From positions 70,940,698-71,004,697 of the forward strand of contig OX375877.1 of the NCBI GenBank assembly GCA_947359465.1: DNA of 64,000 nucleotides, written 5' to 3'. Each line of letters begins with the position of its first letter. Within the stretch, counting starts at the first letter, position 1. Made by a program: the position numbers and the translations under genes. The DNA comes from Metellina segmentata. Taxonomy: Eukaryota > Arthropoda > Arachnida > Araneae > Tetragnathidae. Positions 1-11,477 of this stretch are shown in pieces. Below the pieces are notes generated by a model. That model had not been told where the DNA came from. It worked only from the letters and a program-made list of their open reading frames with translations, and ran no database searches.

Positions 1-194
1 GTCTCCATCGCCAGCTTGGCTGGTCTTTTTGGCTTGACCAATCTCACCGACTACTGTGCCAGCAAGTTCGCCGCCGTCGGCTTCATGCAATCCCTATTCC
101 TGGAACTGGAAGCTCAGAGGCTCGATGGGGTGAAGTTGACGACTATCTGTCCGACTGTAGTCACCACAGGCTTGTTTGCTGGAATGAAACCTCC
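1..194 (+). CDS. SDR gene exon carrying the YxxxK active site (5' cut by window)
   Basis: Reading frame starts at base 1. The donor is CCTCC followed by GTGAGC at 195, leaving a two-base overhang that the next exon completes as Pro. Confidence 0.85.
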
Positions 195-3100
195 GTGAGC
201 ATGCTTTTTATTTCTGACAGAGCTTTGCATTGTTATCTTTTTTTAGACCCAGATTCTCAGAATGCTCCGAATATTCATACCATCAAAACGGCGGCATAGA
301 TAGGGGGCCGGATGAAATCCCATTATCTAATGGAGTATGTACACTACCCTACAATAATGTCCCGGACGCCAGAGGATTTGCATAAAATCCGACTTCTTGC
401 TTGGGGGTGGTTTTCGTGGTACGGCCTGGGACCTTTGCTTGTTGTTCCTGGTAAATTGAACGCCGACGCGTTTATGAAAATTCTGGACAATTAGGTTCTT
501 CCTACGCTCTGGCAATTTTATGGAATGGACGAATGTTACTTCCAGGACGACATGTCATGTTGCAGCCTCTGTCAGGCAGTGGTATCAAGATATGGATGTA
601 AAACGTCTTCCCTGGCCTGTTCAGTCCCGATCTAAGCCCCACAGAACATTTATGGGACGAGATAGAGCAACGCATACGGAACAGGGATCCACGTCCGAAA
701 TGTACAGATGAGCTGGCGACATTCTTGCAGCAGGAATGGACACAAATACCCATATATGTGCATCAAAACCTTGTTGAAAGAATGCCCAGTAGGGTTGCTA
801 GTGTAATTGCCGCATTGGGGGATCATCCCCCTAATAAAGCATGTATTCTTCCCTATAAACCATCACAACTTGCTGTCCGGTCCATTATTGTAGGGTAGTG
901 TATTTTACCATGTTCCACAATCCATCTCTTGTTTAGAAATTTCTGTACATTTTACTCGAAAATTATGTTAATGTCATTCCTAACAGTGTATCATATATTA
1001 ATTTTATTGAAATTAAATTTAAATAATGTACAATATTTTACACGATTTTAGGAAATGCTGTAGAATTACGCTGAAAAATATCTGTTGAACCGAGGGAAAA
1101 GCTAACAGTTTATAGAATAAAATACATCTACTGCGTAATTTTACCTCGTAACAACGTCGTTGCGACTACACCTCGTAATTTTGTACCACGGTCAGATGAC
1201 GAGGCAATACCTGAGCTGTCGCCCCACTCTCCAATCTTCCACACCAAGCCAACGTTAGGACATTTGAGGCCACGACAGGTTTAACGTGAACCAACCCCCC
1301 TTTGTGTTTGTTGGACTCGCAACCCGCCGGTTGCTAATCAGTTACTCTTACAACCGGTTGTCTAAGGGAGTGGCATTTCAGAAATACTTATTAAGAAGTA
1401 GTTTTTATTGGAGGTAAAATTTTTGACAGTTTAAAACACAATTTAGACCAAAGATCGAGTAATTAGTAAAACTGACGAGGTATCTCTTCATTGGAAGTAA
1501 ACTGACGTGATATCTAGTCACCATAAAACATTTTGCAATGTCTTAATTCCGAGATATCTTGTCATTAGCAAAATTGGTCAGATCTTGGACGAGATAACTT
1601 CGATATTGCTAAATGAGATGAATTTAATCTTGAAAACATTTGTGTGGGACTTTAACTGCAACACTTCCATTTCTCATTTTAGATTCAACGTGAGCTTAAA
1701 ACCTGAGGATGTAGCCCAAGAAGTTATGGAAGCCGTCATCGAGGAGAAAGAAATCGTTTTGATTCCTGGATGGACGGGCTTTATTCTTATCCTGTTTATG
1801 TAAGCACATTTAATTTTTCCTACATAAATGACTTAACATCTATTTTCTTACAAAATTTTAAATACTTAATATTATTCTTTAAACTGATTAATTTAAGTGA
1901 TGATAGAAGTTATATCATGACTTTTTCCTCACTAAAATATGCCTATGAAGAATAAAAGTTAATTAAGAGGAAAGTATTGTAGAGCAAAGATGTAGTATAA
2001 TTATAGAGGAAAGATGAATGACTATTATATAATAATGCCCAAGGGTTAAGCATTGCTTTTTATTGCACTTGTAAATTTATTCCGAACCAAAATATCGGAA
2101 AGAAACTTGGCATGGAACATGGCAGAGTTTTTCAAATTGTGTGCCGCGACTTGATCAGGAAGGAAACCTTCCACATGGGAAGTCACAGAAATTTTACTGA
2201 GTTCTGATAACTTACATTTCTCCAAGTAGATAAGATTAATAGCCGTATTCAAAAGTTCGAGTTATCTCGCATGCAGCGCTAACTCTCAAATTATCGAAGA
2301 AACTGTATTCTTAATACCTGATTAGAGCTTTTAATCACCATTCCTTGGTTAAATATTTATCATTCGATATCAGAGGTTTAACACTCGGGTGTATGCAAGT
2401 TAAAGCATGCACAGTATTCGCTATCAGCGAACCAGATCGTCCACAAACAATAGAAAACATAATTTGTTCTTTGTTAAACTACAGTATTCTAGTATTCCGT
2501 GTGTGATGTAACATGCACTGCATTTTTCTCTTGTGGACCATGCAACAATACATACTTTCCCAGGTACTATTTCTCAACGTCTGAGGGATGTTAGTCAAAC
2601 AATTGGGAAAAATGGAACCCGTTCTTTTAAAGATAGCAATAGTTTCACAATTTAGATACTTTTTTTTATGTCTATTCTTGTAGGTCACGTCGAAGTTAAT
2701 TCACACATACGACCAGTGATAGTGAACTGTATGAATTTTATTGTTGAATCATGATTTCAATCAGCACATGGACAATTCTTCCCTGTGATGAATATAACAC
2801 AAAAGGGTTTTGTAACCCAAGGCAAAATCCCTTATGGATTGCGAAGCACGCTGCTATCTCCCCACACACTCAGAATACGAGTACAATAAGAACGAAGCTG
2901 GCGCCTAAAATATTAAGATATTACCTGACCTTGTTCTGAATGAAAAAAAAACATAGTTCAGCTACTGTTACTCGCTTATTCATATTTCTGTGTGATCTAT
3001 CAAGAACATTCCATGTAGAACATTCCATCTAGAATATTCCCTCAAGAACATTCCATGCAAAATTGAATCATGCGAAAAATAAACAGAATGCAACTGGCTA

Positions 3101-3265
3101 AGAGGATGCGAAGAAGGCTTCCAAATTACTTTTCAAATTATTACGATTAAACAATGCTTTTATTTTTTCAGGACAATGCCTATTAGGGCTATCAAAAGCT
3201 TTGCCCGAAATACTGGTTTGCTATCTTCCATGGATGAATTTAAAGGCAGGGTAGCAGTCAAGTAG
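1..3265 (+). CDS. Short-chain dehydrogenase/reductase, SDR16C / epidermal retinol dehydrogenase-like, 3' part
   Basis: Three exons join in frame: 1-194, 1683-1799 and 3172-3265 (stop TAG). The first carries the SDR active-site motif as DYCASKFAAVGF, with the catalytic Tyr and Lys spaced YxxxK, preceded by the serine-bearing strand SIASLAGLFGL, and then the ICPTVVTTGLF segment that follows the active site in this family. The last two exons give the C-terminal helix (KPEDVAQEVMEAVIEEKE) and an ending MDEFKGRVAVK close to that of SDR16C retinol dehydrogenases. Family knowledge: membrane-associated NAD(P)-dependent oxidation or reduction of retinoids or other lipid alcohols; the substrate here is not known. 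The Rossmann glycine motif and start codon lie left of the window. Intron 1 holds a Tc1 derivative and a SINE. Splice sites are canonical GT/AG. Confidence 0.85.
342..900 (+). mobile_element. Internally deleted Tc1-like transposon in SDR intron
   Basis: The ends are inverted repeats: CACTACCCTACAATAATG at 342 and its near-perfect complement ending at 900, each flanked by a TA (340-341, 901-902). The 559-bp interior retains only the C-terminal part of a Tc1 transposase in broken frames: a GLGPLLVVPGKLNADAF-like stretch (about 425-475), the FQDD region near 545, then LPWPVQS followed by a frame shift into a PTEHLWDEIEQR-like stretch (about 610-675). A full Tc1 is usually 1.3-1.7 kb, so the N-terminal DNA-binding half is gone and the copy cannot encode transposase. 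Confidence 0.85.
1165..1365 (-). repeat. tRNA-derived SINE, partial copy
   Basis: Read on the minus strand it gives the family body: GATTAGCAACCGG head, TTAAACCTGTCGTGG, CCTCAAATGTCC, GGTGTGGAAG, GGAGAGTGGGG and CTCGTCATCTGACCGTGG. At least eight further copies or fragments occur in this window. The tail is degraded. Confidence 0.7.
1683..1799 (+). CDS. SDR gene, penultimate exon
   Basis: Acceptor is tcattttAG at 1681-1682 and donor GTAAGC at 1800. It reads in phase from the preceding exon as PFNVSLKPEDVAQEVMEAVI and onward through IPGW, the SDR16C C-terminal region. Confidence 0.8.
1800..3171 (+). other. SDR last intron; no gene recognised
   Basis: AT-rich intron. The only structure seen is a short irregular repeat of AGAACATTCCATSTA-like units at about 3002-3058. 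Confidence 0.6.
3002..3058. repeat. Short degenerate tandem repeat (GAACATTCC units)
   Basis: Four consecutive units of about 14-15 bp share AGAAYATTCC with small differences between units. Confidence 0.6.
3172..3265 (+). CDS. SDR gene, last coding exon
   Basis: Acceptor tttttcAG at 3170-3171. It reads MTMPIRAIKSFARNTGLLSS then MDEFKGRVAVK and stops at TAG 3263-3265. The LLSSMDEFKGR ending matches the family C-terminus. Confidence 0.85.
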
Positions 3266-3392
3266 TGGATTCCTGACATTCAACTATCATTGACACTGAG
3301 AACACATTCTAAGTCATCGCTCAATCAATATGCCGGTACCATCTGTAGAAGAGATGTATCACTCAATGCTGACATCGCTATTCATTCATTGT

Positions 3393-3398
3393 AATAAA
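3393..3398 (+). terminator. Poly(A) signal of the SDR gene
   Basis: AATAAA lies 128 bp after the SDR stop codon; another AATAAA follows near 3435. Confidence 0.5.
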
Positions 3399-3399
3399 T

Positions 3400-4310
3400 T
3401 ATTCAAATTCAACACTGTTACACAATTATTTTTTAATAAAAATATATGATTTTTAAATTATGATTATTAAATCCATGCAATCATGTTGCTGTTACAAATT
3501 AATTCTGTTATTTCTCTGTTTGGACAGGTGATTAATGGGCTTAAACCCCTCCAAAACAATACAAATATTAAATTCGTGATTTCGATTAAATTTTCAAAAG
3601 CCAATCTAAAATGGAATTCAATTTCAGTCTATTGCTTATATTCGATTTCGTCATGTTTGATTTAAGGGAATGAGAAACATTTTCTTATCGTATTGTAAAC
3701 CTTTACCTTATCTTAGAATCAGCTGAAATTTTGTCACAAGAGCAGGCCCTCAGTGTATTTAAAACATACTTCTCCATTCTTTCGAACATGACAATATTCT
3801 ATTATGAACGATAAACAACCTGGAGCTAAGCTTTAGAATTTTCATATTTTCCTCAACGCATTCACTGACAGGGTATTCAGGTATGCCACAATTTATATAC
3901 TCGTGTTTTTTTCCCATGAATTCAAAAAAGAAAAATGGCAATAGGAACAAAATAAAATCATTTGGTCTGACAGTGAATGGTTTAAAAGTTAAATCTTTTA
4001 AATTTGACTGTGCCAAAGAAATACGCCTGCTTTTTTTATAAATTCAGAGTTCTCCCTAATGACCATTTACGAAACGAAAGTAATAGAGTGCCAAGGCCAC
4101 TCAGAATCCTCATTCTTGTGGTTAGGCACACTCATGTGTGCTTGGCAAACTCTTAATGTAATGTTTCCAATTTACTCTGGAACGAATTTCTTCACTTTTC
4201 CTCTATCGGGGAGACATAGCAAGGATACAATGACTAATTAGATTCTTGATATTTGTAATAACTATTTACACTTGCTTATAGGACCTTCAAAAATGAATTC
4301 GATCAAATAT
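3400..4310. other. Intergenic, nothing recognised
   Basis: Only short random open frames are present. I saw no coding homology, no terminal repeats and no RNA gene. Confidence 0.5.
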
Positions 4311-4312
4311 CC

Positions 4313-4382
4313 TCCCCTGCGGTAATTGAATCCCAATCTCCTGCGTAACAGGCTGGAATACTGACCACCACACTACCGAGAT
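4313..4382 (-). pseudogene. tRNA-Asp-like pseudogene
   Basis: On the minus strand the order of parts fits tRNA-Asp: GGTAGTGTGGTGG (D-arm/A box), CAGCCTGTTACGCAGG in place of the anticodon arm, and GGGATTCAAT (B box like). The loop reads GTTAC where tRNA-Asp has GTCAC, so the anticodon would be GTT. The acceptor and T stems pair poorly. It is a decayed tRNA or the head of an old SINE rather than a working tRNA. Confidence 0.4.
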
Positions 4383-4730
4383 AATGCTATCTGCAAAATA
4401 CCTTATTCAAGTCCTACCTTGTACAAGGGAACTAAACAGATACAAATTGAAGTCTGCTCAACTCAAGTGAAACTACTGACGTCAGAGAATAATAAAATTC
4501 CTTCGATTAAAGCAATCCAATGAATACCCTGTGTATGGAGAACAAATCAATACAACCCGTATTCTTATCGCAACATTTTCAGTTGTGGTCCTCTCGGAAG
4601 TTGAACATAAATCAAAACGGATTTCCGTTTATCAAACGCAAGCCACACGCTAAGCTATCATCAGAAAAGAATTACTATTCTGGGAAATGATGAAAACTTG
4701 GCATCCGTGAGAGTGAATTAGACTGTTTTA

Positions 4731-5158
4731 GGCCCAGTGCACACATCCTATTTTTAAACGTGCGGCACCGAAGCTCCACTATGCACACATAACCGTGAAA
4801 GTACTCATTTTGCGCCATTTGCGATAAATATTCTATCCAAGAAAACGTGTTTATTTTGCTTACTTGGTGTAAAAAAAGTATATTTTGAAACAAAATAGAC
4901 GTTAATGGATACAACCATTTATTAATTAGTATTTACATTCCATTTATTTATGAAAAAAAGGTACTTCTGACCGGAGAGGAGTGTGTGGCGAGCTGCGGCG
5001 CCGTGGGGAACTGTGGTACAAATTACATGTAAGTTGGACGTGCGTCGCAGCAGCGGCGCCTGAGGCATGTGTGCACTACTCCATTGGATCTAATGTATCT
5101 CAGACTGCACTTGCGTTGCGGCACCGCACGCTGAAAAACCGGATGTGTGCACCGGGCC
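4731..5158. mobile_element. PIF/Harbinger-like MITE, 428 bp
   Basis: The left end GGCCCAGTGCACACATCC and right end GGATGTGTGCACCGGGCC are inverted repeats. Similarity continues inward about 40 bp (CGTGCGGCACCG against GTTGCGGCACCGCACG). The element is bracketed by an exact TTA duplication (4728-4730 and 5159-5161), the 3-bp target typical of PIF/Harbinger. The interior carries GC-rich repeats of the same subterminal motif but no transposase. Confidence 0.8.
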
Positions 5159-5272
5159 TTATACTTTCACTTTTATGAAAATAAAAAATGGAATTCTTTA
5201 ATAAGTTATGTGTAAATTCCACGTTATTTTAAGGGATTCGTGTCCTCAGGCAAAGCTTAAATAATATGAGAG

Positions 5273-5600
5273 GGCCGCGGTAGCCCAATATTGATACTCA
5301 CGGATTAGCAACCGTGGGGGGTGGAGGGTTTCCAGTTCAAAACGATTCAATCAGAGACCATCTGGAAAGTGAGTGCTGATGTACGTTAAATCTGATAGAG
5401 CTTCAAATGTTCTCTCCTTTGTGTGAATTGGAAGTTTGGAGAGCAGGGTGTTAGCCCAGGCGTTGCCTTTAACATCCGACTGTGGTTTAAAATTACGATG
5501 TGTTGACCTCGGACCCTTCAAAATTGTTTTCGGATCGTCGCCAATATAACCCGATCCCCAGTGTGACGCAAATTCAAATACCTGCCAACTAATTACCTGC
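5273..5600 (+). repeat. tRNA-derived SINE, long copy
   Basis: It begins GGCCGCGGTAGCCCAATATT, the diverged tRNA-like head with an A-box-like segment. It then has GATTAGCAACCG, TTAAATCTGATAG, GGAAGTTTGGAGAGCAGGG, ACTGTGG, TTACGATGTGTTGACCTCGG and the 3' GTGACGCAAATTC tail. Full copies in this window are about 300-330 bp. Confidence 0.75.
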
Positions 5601-5619
5601 CTTCAATAATGCGAATATA

Positions 5620-7586
5620 CCGATACTGATAAACAGATCCACTTCTAAAATTTTGAGTGAGTCCACTTGGTTCAAATGAGACGCCAATTATTTTACTCAT
5701 TTGAGCTACAATATTTTTAGCGTGATAAATAGGCTATAATTTATTATTTTAACTTGGTAAATAATATTAATTGTATGCATCTTTGTTTAATGCACTTATT
5801 TGGCTCAATGCTCTTTTTTGAAGGCAATTATTTTCGGCGCCCGCTCTGAAAACTATTTCAACCAAATAATTAATTACAAGTGCAGCTGTGTCTTTAATTT
5901 TTGAATTTCATCAAAATATATATGTAGCCGTGTGTGCAATTTTAGAATTTCAAAGAACGAGTTTGAAAAGGGAACATCTTGAACTGAAATTTCATAAAGC
6001 TATTTTATAAAGCTTTTTAATAAAGCTGTACTATATTCATCGCAATGAAATAACAAAAAGTAAATGTAAGCCTGGTGATGTGCAACCCCAATTAGTCTAC
6101 ATTAGTCTTTATTTTTGTCAGAAGATCCTTAAATTTTCAACTATTTGCAGTCGTTTCCACGTTTTAGTTAAAATAATAAATGACATTGAATCTGTGTAAT
6201 GAAGTGGATAATTCTTTGCTTAAAACAATTTTTTCGAAGACAAATTTTTTTAGCGTTTTGTTATTAATCTCTCTTGCTTCTCAATAACCCTCCATTTCCA
6301 CTGGAACCTGTATTTCTTCAGCACCCACTTTGATAACTGATTTAATGCGTTCATTCTATTGTCCAATTTCAGTACGTTTTGGCAAATGTTATTCTCAAGA
6401 TAGCCCATAATTCGGGCTATTAGGGAAAGAATGTTATCACATCCATGAAGTGAAACTAAAGATCACTAATAACTTCTAAGAAAAAAAATTTGGTAACGCT
6501 TAGGCAAATAGCAAAGATATTTAAAATTTATTGAGAAAATTAAGATGTTGAAGATAGGTAAATTAGTTATATTTTTTAGGACAACAGATTAGAAATGTCA
6601 GCATCCCCAGTTATCTTGCGTTCTATTATCAAATAATAAATGAAAGGAGCAATAAATCACTGTTGATTAAAATTGTCTGAGCTTCTGAAGCTACAAAAAA
6701 AGCAATAATTAAGAAATGGGGACAAGATACTAAATTGATTTAATTTGTTTTGATAAGCAATTTATATTTTAACAAGACAAAATTTTTTTGTATTCTAAGT
6801 ATTTTTTTAATTAAATTGAATTAGTAAAATCCTATGCAAATAAATACCTTTCAACATGATAAACAGTTTCCACAAAATGTTTCGTTCATATATCAAAAAC
6901 CATATAAGAGATCAAGTCAATAAAATAAAGATTTGATTAGGAGTGTATATTCTTGTTATGATTTAACAGGTGTTCGTGACAGTAAAAAGACATTTTTTAC
7001 GACAAAGGTTTTCCGTATTTGACATGCGCCTCTCAAAGGAACGAATGGATGCAAGGGGGAGTGTGAGAGGGAAATTTAGAAGTACAAAATTAAAAAGTAA
7101 ATTTTTCCTTTTCCAAAATGTACTTTTATCAGAAAACATATGCTACACATACGTCATCCCCTTTACTGTGTACGAATGCATGATTTTATGACACAAACTA
7201 TTAAATATAGTTTTTTGATTAAGTAGAATGTGGCACTGTTTACATTCTACTTAATTGTTGCTAGAGGTTGAGACAGTTGAGTAGACAGAATTCCAGTTGA
7301 GAATGCTCAAAACAAACTATTCTACTGAAGATAGAATAATTAAAAATACGATAGCAGAAGTAATTATTTATAGTCACCTAACTTTTGTTTTTTTAGTAAA
7401 TAAAATTTTCTTTTTTAGTAAATAAAAAGGGGGGAATTCTCGTACACACTTATTAAAATTCTTCTAATTCTACGTTTCAATGGGAGTTTTTTTTAAAGAT
7501 ATATGCTTAGATATAGTTTCACAAACTTTGTTAATAATTTGTTAACTTTATTTCAAGAAATTTTTCCAAGCGCCAAATATAGAAAC
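5620..7586. other. AT-rich intergenic DNA, nothing coding recognised
   Basis: No open frame with recognisable homology. The one clear structure is the inverted repeat at 7218-7255. Confidence 0.5.
7218..7255. repeat. Perfect 14-bp inverted repeat, 10-bp spacer
   Basis: ATTAAGTAGAATGT (7218-7231) and ACATTCTACTTAAT (7242-7255) are exact complements and could form a hairpin. No wider element could be delimited. Confidence 0.7.
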
Positions 7587-7587
7587 A

Positions 7588-8232
7588 CTAGCCACTGCGT
7601 GGCTGGCCCGGCGTTGTCCGTGCCCTTTAGTGTTATGTAAGGTATTAAACTGGTGTAAAATTTTCTGCAGATTTCAAATCCGTTGAAGATATATTCAGTT
7701 TAAAAATTATTTATTTAAAGAAAATCATATTTTTAGGTAAAAAAATTTTTTCCGTAGATTACAAATTCGTTCAAAATTTTTACTTTATATTTAACGGTTT
7801 AGGAGATAGAAAAAAGAACTGTGACTATAGTTAAAAGATTTATCGTCTGGCTGGAAAAACAATCTTCCGCGCAAAATCAAAGCGGAAACGTAACAATAAT
7901 TTTCTGAGTGTTCTCCGGGGCGATGAAAAAACTTGGCATGGTTCCAAGGCTAACTGCTAGGTCACGTAGGTAGAAAAGTCAAGATTGGGGTTATACTTCT
8001 TTCGCGGAAGAAAGGCGTTGAAGAACCAGGTAGAGAATAAAACTATTAAATTCATTTAAAAATCTTCTAGATTGAATTTTAAAACTTCGCCGCGACCCAA
8101 AAATTGCAAAACATTCTGACTACCTGTGTGCCAATTCCCATTGCTGTAAGTGCTATAGATCGTCAGGATTTGGCGGCCGCGAAACAAACAAACAGATAGA
8201 CAAACAAACACTTCCTTTTATAATATTAGAGA
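7588..8232 (-). mobile_element. Helitron family B, non-autonomous, complete
   Basis: On the minus strand it starts TCTCTAATATTATAAAAGG after an A (8233). It ends in the hairpin GCCACGCAGTGGC running directly into CTAG (7588-7591), followed by T. This TC ... hairpin-CTAG between A and T is the Helitron signature. There is no Rep/helicase coding sequence. Other copies are at 8779, 29301 and the right edge of the window. Confidence 0.75.
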
Positions 8233-8778
8233 TATGCAGCACAGAGTAACATAAAGTGAAAAAAGTAATTACACTTTATTTAATCGTGAAGTTTGCTTAG
8301 GTAGTTTTAAAAGATTGTATCTTTTTCGTATTTCTCACACTTTAAATAATATTGAATACATAGTATTTTGCAGTACTTTGTGCTACTGGAAGTCGTTGCT
8401 TTATGATCGATATTTTTTTTACATATTACCACGAGCCTGAGAAAGACGAAATGTTGTTTCATTATCTGCCGCTTAGAAAAAACAAAGAAAGGCATTTCCC
8501 AAGAATTGTCAATTGATGTAACGAAATCCGAGCAATATAAGCAAGTAAACAGCCACAGAATCAGGATTCATTTCAATTTTGTGCTAATTCGAAGAAGTAT
8601 TGAACTATTATTTCCCATGGGAAAATGTGGCGCCATGAGCACCTGGCGCTGCTTTGTCAGACAGAAAAAGAAATATGCATGACTTCTTTTCCATATCAGT
8701 TTTTAAACGTTTGTGCGGGGATTTATATACCTTACTTATTATCAATTGCTCAAAACACATGTCTTGAATTCGCTAAAA

Positions 8779-9265
8779 TCTCTACTATTATAAAAGGAAG
8801 TGTTTGTTTGTTTGTCTGTTTCGCGGCAGCAAAATTCTTACGATTCTATGACACTTACAGTAATGATATTTGGCACACGGGTAGACCAAATTTTTGGAAA
8901 TTTTTTGCGTCGCAGCGAATTTTAAAATTCAATCTAGAAGATTTTTAAAGGAATTTAATAGTTTTATTCTCCATCTCTTTTTCAACGTCTTCGCGAAGGA
9001 AGAAACACCAGAATCTGACTTTTTTATCCACGTGACCTTGCCGTCAGTTTTTGGAAGCATGCCAAGTTTTTTAATCGGAGAAGAACGCGGAGAAAGTTTT
9101 CGTTTCCGTTTTGATTTTGCGCGGAGGATAGATTATCCAACACGACAATAAAAACTAATAATCTTTAACTGGAGTCACTTCGTTCATTTTTCTATTTCCT
9201 AGACCGTTAAAGATAGAGTAAAAATGTCAACGGATTTGAAATCTGCGGAAAATTTCACTTTACTT
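8779..9265 (+). mobile_element. Helitron family B, 3'-truncated copy
   Basis: It starts TCTCTACTATTATAAAAGG after A at 8778 and follows the 7588-8232 copy in inverted orientation to about ACGGATTTGAAATCTGCGG (9219). The CTAG end is not found. Confidence 0.65.
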
Positions 9266-9591
9266 CTATACCTAAAATAATGATTTAATAATATGTTAAA
9301 AAAACATGCAAAATAAATTCGCGTATTTTTGGTTTGAAATAACTAAAAACACTTAATACGGATTTCAATCAACTTTAGTAGCAAAAAAAGGTATGCAAAA
9401 TTTGCAAAATCTGATCTCTAGTCATAACACTAGTTTGAGCAAATTGGAAATGCACCATACTTATCTTCGAAAGCTACCAATGTTTGTAGCCCAATGTTCA
9501 GCGAATACAAGATAGAAATATATTTCTATACAAATCAAATTAATAGTTGATTTAAAGAAGGTAGCAATGTGATGATCAATCGTATTTATAA

Positions 9592-11158
9592 CTAGAAAAA
9601 TACCCGACCCTACTCGGTTTGAATTGTTTTACTTTAAATTGAAGAGATAATCAAAATATATGACTTACGTTTTTTGTAGAATAAAAATAAATTTGAATAC
9701 CTTTCGCCATCTTTATAATTTCTACAACTTACTTTAGACACAAATCCTACACATGCATATCCATTCATGTAATACATTTCACATACATCGCACCCTTGCT
9801 GTATGAGAAAGCTACAAAATGACGAAAGGTGACACTAAGGTTACTACAATAAAAGACGATTTTTAGGGAGATTTGGAATTCCCTTTCTTAAGTTCTTTTT
9901 ATGTTCAATCAATTAATAAAAATTACGATTTACGGCGAGCGGTCCCGCACCATAGTAACAAAACAATATTTTTTCACTTGTGGCGCTCTTGCATCCGGTA
10001 TGTGACATAGTGAAATTTTGCAATCTTCTCCTGTCATTATGACAACGAATTTTTTAATGTTTGAAAAGTTCTAGTTCGGATTTTTTAAACTTTATTATTC
10101 TTTCAATAACAGCATTATTCTTTCAATAACGGCATTATTCTTTCAATAATGGCATGACTACACTTAATATTTACTGAAAATTTATTCTGACTTACCTGCT
10201 ATTTTTATATCGAATACTTTGTGGTGATGTTGCGTGTGATGAGAAGGAAAACACATTTATTAAAATATAAATATTTAAAACAGAAAATAGTGACATAAAA
10301 AGAAAATAAAAGATGTCGGAAAAAATAGTTCGAAAGATATTAATTTGATTCATTTTTATCTCTTGATCTCGCACAGTTGCCACAACTTACAACTAAAAGT
10401 GCACAAAATTTAGAAAAGTGAAATTAATTCAGAGCGAAAGAAGCAGAAAATATCACTGTTCGCTCGACCTTGTTCATTCCTGTTCGTTGAAAAATATCGT
10501 CTGTCCCAAATATTCGGTAATCGTTTTCATTGCGCAAAGAACAAAAATAAAACTCGGAAATAAATAAAATATCATAGCTGAAATTCCATTAAAAAAAATA
10601 ATTTTGTGAAGACTAATTACTTTTTTAGCTGTACTGGTAAAGCAATCGAAGTAATCGTAATATTCAATATGCATTCCAATTTTTCCAAAACTACCAAATT
10701 TTGGTTGATTTAAGTATATTTACTCTGGTGTTTTAGCATGAAACGCAACTAACTATAACAATAAAGAAATATTAAATATTGCATTCCCTAAACTAATAGA
10801 TAATGTATAAAATAAAACACATTGGAATCAAATATCTGGAATAAAATTCATGTGATGTCTGCGCAAACACACAAACACAAAATCGAACATAGAACAGAAA
10901 GACGGACATACAGACTTTAGCAAACAATTCCACTCACTAAATGAAGATAAGTACTCACTGTATGAAAATTTCCATGAAAATATATTAAACCGTGTGGACA
11001 TGTATAGGGCACATACATACATACATACAGACACCAAACGCGAAAAAGGCAGATTTGGCATCAGAAGGGTCCAAAATGGAGAAATGGAATCAAGAAAACT
11101 TGTAATGGGTCGAAAATATTGAATGTACAAACAAACACTCCATTCTTATTTATATAGA
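9592..11158 (-). mobile_element. Helitron family A, copy 1 (about 1.57 kb)
   Basis: Minus-strand 5' end is TCTATATAAATAAGAATGG (11158 downward). The 3' end is GGTCGGGTATTTTTCTAG ending at 9592, followed by T. ACCGA...TCGGGT about 10 bases before the end can form the short 3' hairpin. The other long copy, 55186-57450, shows the same ends in opposite orientation. A 20-bp minisatellite (10093-10150) lies inside. No Rep/helicase reading frame is present, so it is non-autonomous. Confidence 0.75.
10093..10150. repeat. 20-bp minisatellite inside Helitron A (3 units)
   Basis: Units of the form GGCATTATTCTTTCAATAAY repeat three times. The equivalent position in the 55186-57450 copy has seven units. 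Confidence 0.8.
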
Positions 11159-11477
11159 CTAGCAAAATACCCGACCTTACTCGTTTTGAATTGGTTTACT
11201 TCAAATTGAAGAGATAATCAAAATATATAATGACTTACGTTTTTTGTAGAATACAAATTTATTTGAATACCCTTCGCCATCTTTATAATTTCTACAACTT
11301 ACTTTGGACACAAATCCTACACATGCATATCCATTCATGTAATACATATCACATACATCGCACCCTTACTGTATGACAAAGCTACAAAATGACGAAAGGT
11401 CCAAAACGGATAGAAAACTTGAAATGGGTCGAAAATATTGAATGTTCAAACAAACACTCCATTCTTATTTATATAGA
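11159..11477 (-). mobile_element. Helitron family A, copy 2, internally deleted, joined to copy 1
   Basis: Same 5' (TCTATATAAATAAGAATGG, minus strand from 11477, preceded by A) and 3' ends (GTCGGGTATTTTGCTAG to 11159) as copy 1, but only 319 bp long. Its CTAG abuts the TC of copy 1 with no base between them. Confidence 0.75.

Noticed and set aside
6970..7191. 73-codon open frame
   Set aside because: No recognisable motif, no splice or promoter context, AT-rich surroundings.
10828..11130. 100-codon minus-strand frame in Helitron A
   Set aside because: The homologous stretch at 55201-55481 breaks the frame, so it is not under coding constraint.
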